Assembly (NCBI GenBank): GCA_029858925.1
Contig: JAOUEB010000003.1
Location: forward strand, 1-18,869
Reading direction: 5' to 3'
From: Nitrospira sp.
GTDB lineage: Bacteria; Nitrospirota; Nitrospiria; Nitrospirales; Nitrospiraceae
Length of the DNA stretch: 18,869 nt
Part shown: piece after piece, positions 1-7,533 of the stretch
Numbering within the stretch: position 1 is the stretch's first letter
Layout: each line of letters starts with the position of its first letter
Program-made: the position numbers and the translations under genes
The notes under the pieces: generated by a model
Databases searched by the model: none
Told to the model about the DNA's origin: nothing
Seen by the model: the letters and a program-made list of their open reading frames with translations, nothing else

Positions 1-762
1 CGCGAACGCGGCGCCCTTGGGAGCGATCGATAAGAAGGCCGTCACCGGCGTCGGCGCGCCATGATAGGTATCAGGAATCCATGAGTGGAAGGGAACCGCT
101 CCAATCTTGAACCCCAATGCTGCGAAGATCAGTAAAAATCCTATCATCGCTCCAGGGGTCGCGGTGGGAGCCATCTCTGAAAACACCAGCTTGCCGGTCT
201 CCCCATAGACGAGACTGATCCCATACGCAAGAAGCCCGGCGGCGAATACCCCGAGGATAAAGAACTTGAGCCCCGCCTCGTTCGAAGCCAGATTATTACG
301 GAGGTAGCCCACCAGGATGTAGAACCCGAGAGTTGAAAACTCCAGGGTGACAAAGAGGGACAGCAGATCGTTCGCCGAGGCCATGAACATCATACCGAGA
401 GCCGACATGACGACGAGAAAGTAGTACTCCCCCCTGAACAATGAGAACCGGTCGACATATTGGACAGACGCAAGAATGACGAGGACCGTCGCGCCAACGA
501 TGAATATTTTGAAAAAGATGGCCATCCGGTCCAGCACGAACATATTGCCGAACAGGGCGCCCGATATATGGGCCACATCGAACCACACCAAACAGCCCAG
601 GGTAGACAGGAGACCGACGACACTGAGAAACGCCAATCGTTCCTGAGGCAAGCGCGGCAGGGAAAAGTCAACGATCAGGACGATGCAAAGCCAGCAGGTC
701 AAAACAATCTCCGGCAAGAGCAACAGGAGATCGGCAAATGTCATAGTCAGCGTGAAGGTCAT
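1..762 (-). CDS. nuoN: NADH-quinone oxidoreductase subunit N, C-terminus off the window
   Basis: An antiporter-like membrane subunit of respiratory complex I, coupling quinone-side electron transfer to proton translocation. The first 254 codons are present and the gene continues beyond the left edge (the E. coli protein is about 485 residues). The translation is strongly hydrophobic with many membrane segments. It contains the TM5-type glutamate in FVTLEFSTLGFY, the TM7 lysine in FKIGAVPFHSW followed by the family signature PDTYHGAPTPVTAF, and the next lysine in IAPKGAAF, so the proton-channel residues visible here are intact. I place the start at the ATG at 762-760 because it overlaps the nuoM stop in an ATGA arrangement and a GGGGGAA stretch lies just upstream. 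An ATG at 744 is in frame but has no ribosome-binding site. It is the last gene of the nuo operon in view. The assignment is firm. Confidence 0.96.
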   Translation of the reverse strand, partial: MTFTLTMTFADLLLLLPEIVLTCWLCIVLIVDFSLPRLPQERLAFLSVVGLLSTLGCLVWFDVAHISGALFGNMFVLDRMAIFFKIFIVGATVLVILASVQYVDRFSLFRGEYYFLVVMSALGMMFMASANDLLSLFVTLEFSTLGFYILVGYLRNNLASNEAGLKFFILGVFAAGLLAYGISLVYGETGKLVFSEMAPTATPGAMIGFLLIFAALGFKIGAVPFHSWIPDTYHGAPTPVTAFLSIAPKGAAFA

Positions 763-2465
763 TCGTTCCCCCGTGAGAGGTGAGGGATCAGGGGTACGGG
801 GTTGTTTGCGACGAGGGGAACATGGCGCGTGGCCGGAGGGATTGTCGCCTCACCCCTCACCCCTAACCCATCACCGCTCTGCGCGACCGGCACCACCTGT
901 GTGATTCTAGCGATCAACGGATCCACTCCTGAACGAACGACATCGTACAAGTGCATCGGGAAAATACCGAACCCCACACTCACGGCAATCATAACCAGCA
1001 ACGGCAACCGATCGACGACCGACACGGCATCGTGCGCATGGCTGTATTTTTGATTCATCGGCCCATAGAAGAGACTGCGCATCATCTTGAAGAGATAGGC
1101 CATGGTGAGCACGATCCCCAGCACGGCGACAATGACTTGAAGGGGATACTTCTCCCAGCTGCCGACAATAATCATGATTTCAGCGATGAAATTCACCGTG
1201 CCCGGCATGCCGATCGACGCCATACAACCCACGATGAAACAGCCGGAGATGAACGGCATTTTGTTCGAAAGACCTCCCAACGATGGAAGGTCCCGCGTAT
1301 GGGTTTGGTCGTAGACCCAACCCGCCATGGCGAAGAGCATGCCGGTGGCCATGGCATGAGCGAACATATAAATGACTGCGCCGCTCAAACTGATGTAATT
1401 CAGCGCCGCCATCCCCAGGAACACGTAGCCCATGTGACTCGAACTGGAATAGCCGATGACATACTTGGTGTCCTTGGCGTAGAAAGCGACAAACCCCCCG
1501 TACACGATGCTGAACATGCAGAGGACCGCCGCGATCGGCATCATCTCCCTCGTCGTCTCAGGAAGAATTTCAAATGCGACTCGGATAATCGAGAAATGCC
1601 CAAGTTTCATCAGCACGCCGGCATGCAGCATGCTGGTGGCAGCTGGAGCCGCGGCATGGCCAACCGGGGACCAGGAATGCAGCGGCCACAGGGGAGCGAT
1701 CGAGGCGAAGCCGAAAAAGACCAGCACCCAAATGATCTTGTCCAGAGTCGTGCCGAGCACGGGAATATTCATGAGGTGGGCCTGCTCGCGGAGCACCAAA
1801 ATATCGAACGTATCGAGCCCTGAATACTTGTAAATCAGCAAAATGCCCATCAGCGCGGCGACCGCGAAGGCCGACAAGAAGAGCACCAGCTTCATCGCCG
1901 CGTATTCCTTGCTGTTCGAGCCAAAGTTGAAAATGAAGCCGACGGAATCTCTCAGTTTGAGCCCTTCCGCATCGGTCATCTCCAAATACTGCTTGGTGTG
2001 GCTGCCCCACATTCCCAACAACAAATACATGGGAATGACAGACATCTCATAGAAGAAGTAGAGGAAAAACAAATCCAGAGACATAAAGACGCCGATTGTG
2101 GCGGCGGCCAGAATCAACAGCCAGATGTAGAATTCCTTCGCGCGATCCCTGATGTGCCACGACACGAAGATGCCGGTAAACAGCAAAACCGACGAGGCGA
2201 GCACGAGCGGAGTCCCGATGCCGTCCACGCCAAGATGCAGCGAAATACCGAGCTGTCTGGACCATTCGAACTTCTGGACGAATTGGAAGCCGCCCTTGAC
2301 CGGATCGTAGGCGTAAAACAAGTACACCGACGCAATCAGGGACACGAACGCCGCACTCGCGGCGATCCCTCGGACCAGCATGGGCTGGCGATTGGAAACC
2401 ATGATCAGCGCCAGCGCTCCGGCAAAGGGAGCGAAGAGAATGTAGAGCAGTGCGTATTCACCCAT
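759..2465 (-). CDS. nuoM: Second (distal) NuoM-type antiporter subunit of complex I
   Basis: A second NuoM homologue of 568 residues directly downstream of the first, giving complex I an additional antiporter-like subunit. Conserved features are the TM5 glutamate E140 (FFYEMSVIPMY), K192, the TM8 lysine K287 (AGVLMKLG) and the TM12 glutamate E429 (NFIAEIMI). The TM7 lysine, found in the motif K-x-P-x-x-P-[LF]-H of the family, is replaced by isoleucine I256 (ASIAPLWPLHSW). An insertion of about 30 residues, roughly 155-186, lies between the TM5 segment and the following helix relative to an ordinary NuoM. Residues 530-568 do not look like NuoM; they are encoded by a palindromic repeat at about 762-880. 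The gene starts 4 bp after the first nuoM stop and its stop overlaps the nuoN start. Family membership is certain; whether it pumps protons is open. Confidence 0.95.
   Translation of the reverse strand: MGEYALLYILFAPFAGALALIMVSNRQPMLVRGIAASAAFVSLIASVYLFYAYDPVKGGFQFVQKFEWSRQLGISLHLGVDGIGTPLVLASSVLLFTGIFVSWHIRDRAKEFYIWLLILAAATIGVFMSLDLFFLYFFYEMSVIPMYLLLGMWGSHTKQYLEMTDAEGLKLRDSVGFIFNFGSNSKEYAAMKLVLFLSAFAVAALMGILLIYKYSGLDTFDILVLREQAHLMNIPVLGTTLDKIIWVLVFFGFASIAPLWPLHSWSPVGHAAAPAATSMLHAGVLMKLGHFSIIRVAFEILPETTREMMPIAAVLCMFSIVYGGFVAFYAKDTKYVIGYSSSSHMGYVFLGMAALNYISLSGAVIYMFAHAMATGMLFAMAGWVYDQTHTRDLPSLGGLSNKMPFISGCFIVGCMASIGMPGTVNFIAEIMIIVGSWEKYPLQVIVAVLGIVLTMAYLFKMMRSLFYGPMNQKYSHAHDAVSVVDRLPLLVMIAVSVGFGIFPMHLYDVVRSGVDPLIARITQVVPVAQSGDGLGVRGEATIPPATRHVPLVANNPVPLIPHLSRGNE
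762..880. repeat. Palindromic intergenic-type repeat inside the 3' end of nuoM
   Basis: The arms GTGAGAGGTGAGGG (773-786) and GCCTCACCCCTCAC (847-860) are reverse complements at 12 of 14 positions. Further GGGG/CCCC-rich, TGAGG/CCTCA-type sequence continues on both sides (AGGGATCAGGGG on the left, CACCCCTAACCC on the right). On other frames it reads as GEGSGVRG and PHPSPL, a signature I associate with dispersed short palindromes that get translated by accident. It encodes residues 530-568 of the distal NuoM and ends at the nuoN start. Confidence 0.65.
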
Positions 2466-2469
2466 GAAC

Positions 2470-4029
2470 TCAGCGTCCCTTTTCAGCCGCAGGGGATTCG
2501 AGCGCCGCCACTGTGCCGTGATTCAACCGATCGACGAGCGCCTGCACCGATCCGTTCATGATTCGGAGGAACGGGGATGGATACAACCCGATCCACAAAA
2601 TCATGACCGACAGCGAGACAGCAATGACCATCTCGCGCAATTGAAGATCGCTCATCGTCTGTTTCACCGCCTTACCGACCGGACCGAGCATGGCGCGTTC
2701 GTAGTACCAGAGAAAATACGCCGCCCCAACAATTACGCCGAGCACCGCGACCGCTCCGAACCACCACTTCGCTTTGAACGCGCCCAAAAGGATGAGAAAC
2801 TCCCCCACGAAACCGTTGGTTCCTGGAAGTCCGATTGAGGCCAGTCCGATAATCAAAAAGAACGTCGCCAACAGCGGCACTTGTTTGGCCATCCCCCCGA
2901 ACGCCGACAACTGCGTGGACTGTTGGCGCGAATAGAGAAACCCCGCAATAAAGAAAAGCCCTGCTGTGCTGAACCCTAGATTAATCATGGTCAAAAGGCT
3001 GCCCTGCAACCCTTGGTAATTCAGTGAGAAGAGCCCCACCACGATGAAGCCTAAATGGCTGATACTGCTGTAGGCCAGCAGGCGTCTGAAATCCGGCTGG
3101 ACCAACGCCATCAAGGCTCCATAGAGAATCGCGCAAAGACCGAGCACCACCACCACGGTGACAACCGTTTCGCTTTGGGATGCATCGGGGAGAAGCGGAA
3201 TACTGAAACGCATAAAGCCAAACGTGCCGAGCTTGAGCCCGGCGAGTACCACTGCCATGCCAATGGGACCTTCGAGCAGCGCATCCGGCAGCCAGGTGTG
3301 AAACGGGAAAATCGGCGCCTTGAAGGCGAACCCCATGAACATCAGCCAGAAGATCAGGATCTGTTGATCCATTGGAATCGGCGCCGAGAGGAGTTCGAGC
3401 AAATCGAACGAATAGCTTTGATCCGTATGGTGCAGAGACGCCCACTGGTGGAAGTTGATATTGAGCAAGGCGATGCCCACCAACATGAACACGCTGCCCA
3501 AGAGGGTATAGAGAACGAACTTCAACGCCGCATAGTGACGCTCAGCGCCCCCGCCCCACAGCTTGATCAAAAAGTAGCTGGGAATCAGCATTAGTTCCCA
3601 GAAGACGAAGAACAAGATCAGATCCAACGAAACGAACACACCCATCGTCGTCGTTTCCAGCGCCAAGAGACACATCATGTACAGCTTGACTTGGTGACGA
3701 ATCGTGTCCCAGGAATAGACCACAACCAGCACACTCAGAAAAGCAGTCAGTCCCACGAAGAGCACGCTGATTCCATCGACACCAAGGTGATAACTGATGC
3801 CCAGCGCGGGAATCCATCTCACACGCTCCGCAAACTGCATGGCGGCCGATTCCGGCACAAAGCGCAGCAGCACAAACACAGAAAGCGCCAGCTCGACCAG
3901 CGTGATCGCCAGCGCCGACGTCCGCACCATATCCTCGTCGTCTAACAGCCAGAGGGCCATCGCACCCAGAACAGGCAAGAAGAGAATGCAGGAAAGGATT
4001 GGAAAGCCCGCCGTGAGTTCTTCTAACAT
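2470..4029 (-). CDS. nuoM: NADH-quinone oxidoreductase subunit M (proximal copy)
   Basis: An antiporter-like proton-pumping subunit of complex I. At 519 residues it is close to the usual NuoM length (about 509 in E. coli). The key channel residues are present: E145 in FFVFWELMLIP, K170 in ALKFVLYT, K237 in GFAFKAPIFPFHTWLPD, a TM8 lysine K266 in VLAGLKLG, and E410 in GFVGEFLIL. The TM8 segment appears two residues shorter than the common form (LAGLKLG against LAGVLLKMG). It starts at an ATG 27 bp after the nuoL stop; the ribosome-binding site is weak. It lies between nuoL and the second nuoM. This copy looks like the canonical NuoM, whereas the downstream copy is divergent. Confidence 0.96.
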   Translation of the reverse strand: MLEELTAGFPILSCILFLPVLGAMALWLLDDEDMVRTSALAITLVELALSVFVLLRFVPESAAMQFAERVRWIPALGISYHLGVDGISVLFVGLTAFLSVLVVVYSWDTIRHQVKLYMMCLLALETTTMGVFVSLDLILFFVFWELMLIPSYFLIKLWGGGAERHYAALKFVLYTLLGSVFMLVGIALLNINFHQWASLHHTDQSYSFDLLELLSAPIPMDQQILIFWLMFMGFAFKAPIFPFHTWLPDALLEGPIGMAVVLAGLKLGTFGFMRFSIPLLPDASQSETVVTVVVVLGLCAILYGALMALVQPDFRRLLAYSSISHLGFIVVGLFSLNYQGLQGSLLTMINLGFSTAGLFFIAGFLYSRQQSTQLSAFGGMAKQVPLLATFFLIIGLASIGLPGTNGFVGEFLILLGAFKAKWWFGAVAVLGVIVGAAYFLWYYERAMLGPVGKAVKQTMSDLQLREMVIAVSLSVMILWIGLYPSPFLRIMNGSVQALVDRLNHGTVAALESPAAEKGR

Positions 4030-4056
4030 AATGACCGCCGTACGCCCCGTGACACC

Positions 4057-6033
4057 TTACATCTGGACGAGAAATTGAACCACTAACGCCAATAGAAAGA
4101 GACCGGCGACGATGATGGCGACATAATGGTGAACCATCCCGCTCTGCACCTTCCGCCCTCTGCGCGCGGCAAGGTGATTGCCATACCCGATGATATTTAA
4201 CCCCGCATACACAATGTACTTTTCAATCCAGGTTGTTCCGGCAGAACCCCAATCGGCCATCTGCCCGACTCCACGCACAAGACCGTCGACGACCGTGCGA
4301 TCGAACCAATCGAGCATGGCTCCCAACCGCTTCATAGGCTCGACGATGACGAAATCGTAGATTTCATCGACATAGTATTTGTTCATCAGCGTCGTGTAGG
4401 CCCCGGAAAATTTCTGGGCCCACGCGTCGGCCGTCGGAGGGCTCACATGATAGATATAGTGGGCAAGCCCCCACCCGATCAACGCGATGGCGGTTGCAGC
4501 CACCATGAGGGCAATTACCACCCCCACGCTAGCCTCGTGTTCACCGGCCGACCCGACAACCGGGCCAAGGAATCGATGCAACCAACCATGTTCCGGTGGA
4601 AAGCCCAACATCAGCCCGCCAACAAGAGACAGAAAACCGAGCGCGACCAAGGGGCCGATCATCACCGTCGGTGATTCGTGGACATGCGCCTCAGCATGGT
4701 GATCCATTCTGGATGTGCCATAAAACGTCACATACGTGAGCCGAAACATGTAAAAGGACGTCAGAAGAGCGCCGACCGCGGCAATGCCGTAGAGCAGGAA
4801 GTGCTGATGGACGAAGGCATGGGCCATGATCTCGTCTTTGCTCCAAAATCCCGCCAAGGGAGGAATTCCGGCAATTGCGATCGCGCCGATCAAAAACAGT
4901 CGATATGTCCAGGGAATCTTTTTGCTTAGCCCGCCCATTTTCCTGATGTCTTGTTCGCCCGACAGGGCGTGAATCACTGACCCGGCGGATAAGAACAACA
5001 GTGCCTTGAAAAAGGCATGCGTCATCAAGTGGAAGACCGCCGCCGTGTAGGCGCCGATGCCGCAGCCTAGGAACATGTATCCCAACTGACTGACCGTTGA
5101 ATAGGCCAGCACCCGCTTGATATCGGTTTGGACCAAGCCGATCGTGGCGGCAAACAGGGCCGTGCCACCTCCGATGAAGGCCACTACATCCATCGCGACA
5201 GGAGCAAGATCGAAAATGGCATGGTTGCGGACGATCATGTATACACCCGCCGTCACCATGGTAGCGGCATGGATGAGCGCACTGACCGGTGTCGGACCCT
5301 CCATCGCGTCGGGCAGCCATGTATAGAGCGGAAACTGGGCCGACTTTCCAACTGCGCCCACCAGCAGACAGAGCGCAATAGCGGTTGCCATTTCGGTCGA
5401 AAGCTGGCCGACCTGCGCAAACACCTTGGTGTAGTCCAGGGTCTTGAAATTGACGAAGATCAGAAAGATCGCAACTAAGAACCCTGCGTCGCCGATGCGA
5501 TTGACCACAAAGGCCTTCGTCGCCGCCTTGGCCGCCGAGACCTTGTCATAGTAGTACCCGATGAGCAAATAGGAACAGAGCCCGACGCCTTCCCAGCCGA
5601 TGAACAGGACCACATAGTTGTTCCCCATCACCAGAAGCAGCATGGAGACCATGAACAGGTTCATGTAGGTAAAGAAGCGCGTAAAGCCCGCTTCTCCATG
5701 CATGTAGCCGACCGAGTAGACGTGAATGAGGAAACCCACTCCGGTGACCACCAGCAACATGACGCAGGTCAAGGGATCAACCAAGTAGGCCAGGTTGATC
5801 GTGAGATCGCCTCCGAAGATCCATTGATAGACGATGACTTCGTGCGCCGTTCCGGTCCGAAGAATGTCGGCGAACACGCCGACGACACAGAGGAAGGAGA
5901 GGCCGACCGATCCCCACGCTAACCGGTGGGCCATGTCATGCGAATAACGGCTGCCCAGAAGTCCGTTGGAAATGACGGCCAGGAGCGGGAAAATCGGAAT
6001 CAGCTTGATGAGAAGATCGGTTAAGTCAGACAC
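4057..6033 (-). CDS. nuoL: NADH-quinone oxidoreductase subunit L with extended lateral helix
   Basis: The distal antiporter-like subunit of complex I, 658 residues against about 613 in E. coli. Conserved channel residues are E148 (GWEGVGLCSYLLIGYYY), D182 (NRIGDAGF), K230 (GKSAQFPLYTWLPDAM, then EGPTPVSALIHAATMVTAGVY), K343 (THAFFKALLF) and K399 (GFWSKDEIM). The C-terminal lateral-helix region, about 542-632, starts with KYYVDEIYDFVIVEP and ends with KVQSGMVHHY before the last membrane helix. It is about 26 residues longer than in ordinary NuoL, the extra stretch falling around 595-625. Such an extension would let the helix span one more antiporter subunit, matching the two nuoM genes. The start is GTG at 6033; a GGAG lies unusually far upstream (13 bases), and the upstream ATGs are out of frame. 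Confidence 0.96.
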   Translation of the reverse strand: MSDLTDLLIKLIPIFPLLAVISNGLLGSRYSHDMAHRLAWGSVGLSFLCVVGVFADILRTGTAHEVIVYQWIFGGDLTINLAYLVDPLTCVMLLVVTGVGFLIHVYSVGYMHGEAGFTRFFTYMNLFMVSMLLLVMGNNYVVLFIGWEGVGLCSYLLIGYYYDKVSAAKAATKAFVVNRIGDAGFLVAIFLIFVNFKTLDYTKVFAQVGQLSTEMATAIALCLLVGAVGKSAQFPLYTWLPDAMEGPTPVSALIHAATMVTAGVYMIVRNHAIFDLAPVAMDVVAFIGGGTALFAATIGLVQTDIKRVLAYSTVSQLGYMFLGCGIGAYTAAVFHLMTHAFFKALLFLSAGSVIHALSGEQDIRKMGGLSKKIPWTYRLFLIGAIAIAGIPPLAGFWSKDEIMAHAFVHQHFLLYGIAAVGALLTSFYMFRLTYVTFYGTSRMDHHAEAHVHESPTVMIGPLVALGFLSLVGGLMLGFPPEHGWLHRFLGPVVGSAGEHEASVGVVIALMVAATAIALIGWGLAHYIYHVSPPTADAWAQKFSGAYTTLMNKYYVDEIYDFVIVEPMKRLGAMLDWFDRTVVDGLVRGVGQMADWGSAGTTWIEKYIVYAGLNIIGYGNHLAARRGRKVQSGMVHHYVAIIVAGLFLLALVVQFLVQM

Positions 6034-6056
6034 GCTTTTGGGTCATCTCCATCCTG

Positions 6057-6359
6057 TTACCACTTCAAGACGTTCATCTCGTCTACGTTCGTAGAAATCT
6101 TTCCGCGGAACACCACGATAATGATGGCCAGTCCGATGGCAGCCTCCCCAGCGGCAATGGCGATGATAAACAGCGCCGTGAGCTGCCCGGCCAGGGACTC
6201 AAGATAATGCGAAAACGCAACCAGATTGATATTGGCGGCATTCAGCATAATTTCCACGGACATGAGCACGATGATGAAATTGCGCCGGATCAACACCCCC
6301 AGCAGCCCTGTGATGAACAGGATCGCGCTCACAGCCACATATGCGCTAAGAGGAACCAT
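6057..6359 (-). CDS. nuoK: NADH-quinone oxidoreductase subunit K
   Basis: A small three-helix membrane subunit of complex I (100 residues, the usual length) that contributes to the proton path between the quinone site and the antiporter-like subunits. Both conserved membrane glutamates are visible: one in [12 protein letters not shown] (TM2) and one in [11 protein letters not shown] (TM3). The start is ATG at 6359. Its ribosome-binding site GAGGGG overlaps the nuoJ stop codon (TGAGGGGTAATG), so translation is probably coupled to nuoJ. nuoL follows 23 bp downstream. The assignment is secure. Confidence 0.97.
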   Translation of the reverse strand: MVPLSAYVAVSAILFITGLLGVLIRRNFIIVLMSVEIMLNAANINLVAFSHYLESLAGQLTALFIIAIAAGEAAIGLAIIIVVFRGKISTNVDEMNVLKW

Positions 6360-6365
6360 TACCCC

Positions 6366-6893
6366 TCACTTCTTGCCTGTTACGTCTTCGATCGATTTCG
6401 GCGTCTTGGCCAAGACAATCGCGCCGATGATGGCGCCCAGCAGAAAGACGCCGATGATTTCAAACTGCAACAGATGGTCGCTGAACATCTTGATGCCCAC
6501 CGCATACGTGTCCCCGTGTTCCAGCACGGCGGCGGCCGGAACATCACCCTTGACGCCGCCATACGGAGACCTCAGCAGAAGCACGAGCACGTAGCACGCC
6601 CCCCCCACAGCCGGGCCGAGGAAATACAGGTACGACGAATGAAAATAGCGCTCGTCTGCCTTGAGATTGAGCAACATGAGGACGAAGAGGTACAGCACCA
6701 GAATCGCGCCGGCATAGACGATGACCTGCACGGCCCACAGGAACTCAGCATTGAGCAGGACGAAGAGACCGGAGACGTGCATCAACAGCGCGAGCAAAGC
6801 GAGCCCGCAGTGAACGGGATTCTTCAGCGACACCGTCAGAACGCCGGCGGCAATACTGACCAATGCGAAATACGCAAAAAAGACGGCGACCAT
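6366..6893 (-). CDS. nuoJ: NADH-quinone oxidoreductase subunit J
   Basis: A membrane subunit of complex I with five predicted helices (175 residues, similar to the family). The N-terminal half has the family pattern VSIAAGVLTVSLKNPVHCGL and the VQVIVYAGAILVLYLFVLML segment, which in complex I structures is the TM3 helix with a pi-bulge. The final helix, around EIIGVFLLGAIIGAIVLAK, is also typical. The start is ATG at 6893, nine bases after the nuoI stop, with only a weak ribosome-binding site. It lies in the usual I-J-K order. Confidence 0.95.
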   Translation of the reverse strand: MVAVFFAYFALVSIAAGVLTVSLKNPVHCGLALLALLMHVSGLFVLLNAEFLWAVQVIVYAGAILVLYLFVLMLLNLKADERYFHSSYLYFLGPAVGGACYVLVLLLRSPYGGVKGDVPAAAVLEHGDTYAVGIKMFSDHLLQFEIIGVFLLGAIIGAIVLAKTPKSIEDVTGKK

Positions 6894-6902
6894 GTCTTCG
6901 AC

Positions 6903-7490
6903 TCAGCTCAGATGCTTGGGAGGTGATTGAGTGGACTTGAGTACGGACTGCGGAAAGTAGTACCGATACTCCCGGCTCTCCTCGACATTTTTCTCCTGAT
7001 TATGGGCATACAGATACTGTTTCGCGTCATCAAGGTGGCGCTCGCCGATATCGTAGAGCCGCTTCTTGTCAAACAGCAAAGTCCGCTTGTCATGGGTGGA
7101 ATACTCGTACATCTTGGTCATTGCCAGCGCATTAACCGGGCAGGCTTCGACGCAATAACCGCAGAAGACGCATTTCGTCACATCGATATAAAACTCGCTC
7201 GCATACCGTTGAAGGGGGCGGGCCGTATCCTCGGCGCTGATCACCTTGATGCAATGCGACGGACAGGCGACTTCACAGAGATCGCACCCGACACATCGCT
7301 CACGACCGTCGTCATATCGAAGCAATCCCAGGGCACCCCTATGGGCATGCGGAATCGCCCGCTCTTCGCGCGGGTATTGAAACGTGATCGGCTGATGGAA
7401 CATATGCCGAAACGTGACCTTCATCGCGTCCACAATTTCATAGAACAGCGCGGCATGCAGAATTTTCCTGGTCAGCGCGGCGACGCTCAT
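6903..7490 (-). CDS. nuoI: NADH-quinone oxidoreductase subunit I (2x[4Fe-4S])
   Basis: The ferredoxin-like peripheral-arm subunit of complex I (195 residues), carrying the two [4Fe-4S] clusters (N6a and N6b) that pass electrons to NuoB. Both binding motifs are complete: C66, C69, C72 and C76 in CVGCDLCEVACPSHC, and C107, C110, C113 and C117 in CVFCGYCVEACPVN. The motif TFRHMFHQPITFQYP in the N-terminal region is typical. The start is ATG at 7490 with a strong ribosome-binding site, GAGGAG, six bases upstream. nuoG ends 43 bp upstream. In most operons nuoH separates these two genes; it is absent here. Confidence 0.96.
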   Translation of the reverse strand: MSVAALTRKILHAALFYEIVDAMKVTFRHMFHQPITFQYPREERAIPHAHRGALGLLRYDDGRERCVGCDLCEVACPSHCIKVISAEDTARPLQRYASEFYIDVTKCVFCGYCVEACPVNALAMTKMYEYSTHDKRTLLFDKKRLYDIGERHLDDAKQYLYAHNQEKNVEESREYRYYFPQSVLKSTQSPPKHLS

Positions 7491-7533
7491 TCAATTCTCC
7501 TCTTTAACCGACGGGCGCAGCATACACACCTGA

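Noticed and set aside
951..1823. 290-codon open frame on the plus strand opposite the distal nuoM
   Set aside because: It is antisense to a firmly identified gene and is extremely rich in His, Arg, Asp and Gln, the typical antisense shadow of a membrane protein gene in G+C-rich DNA.
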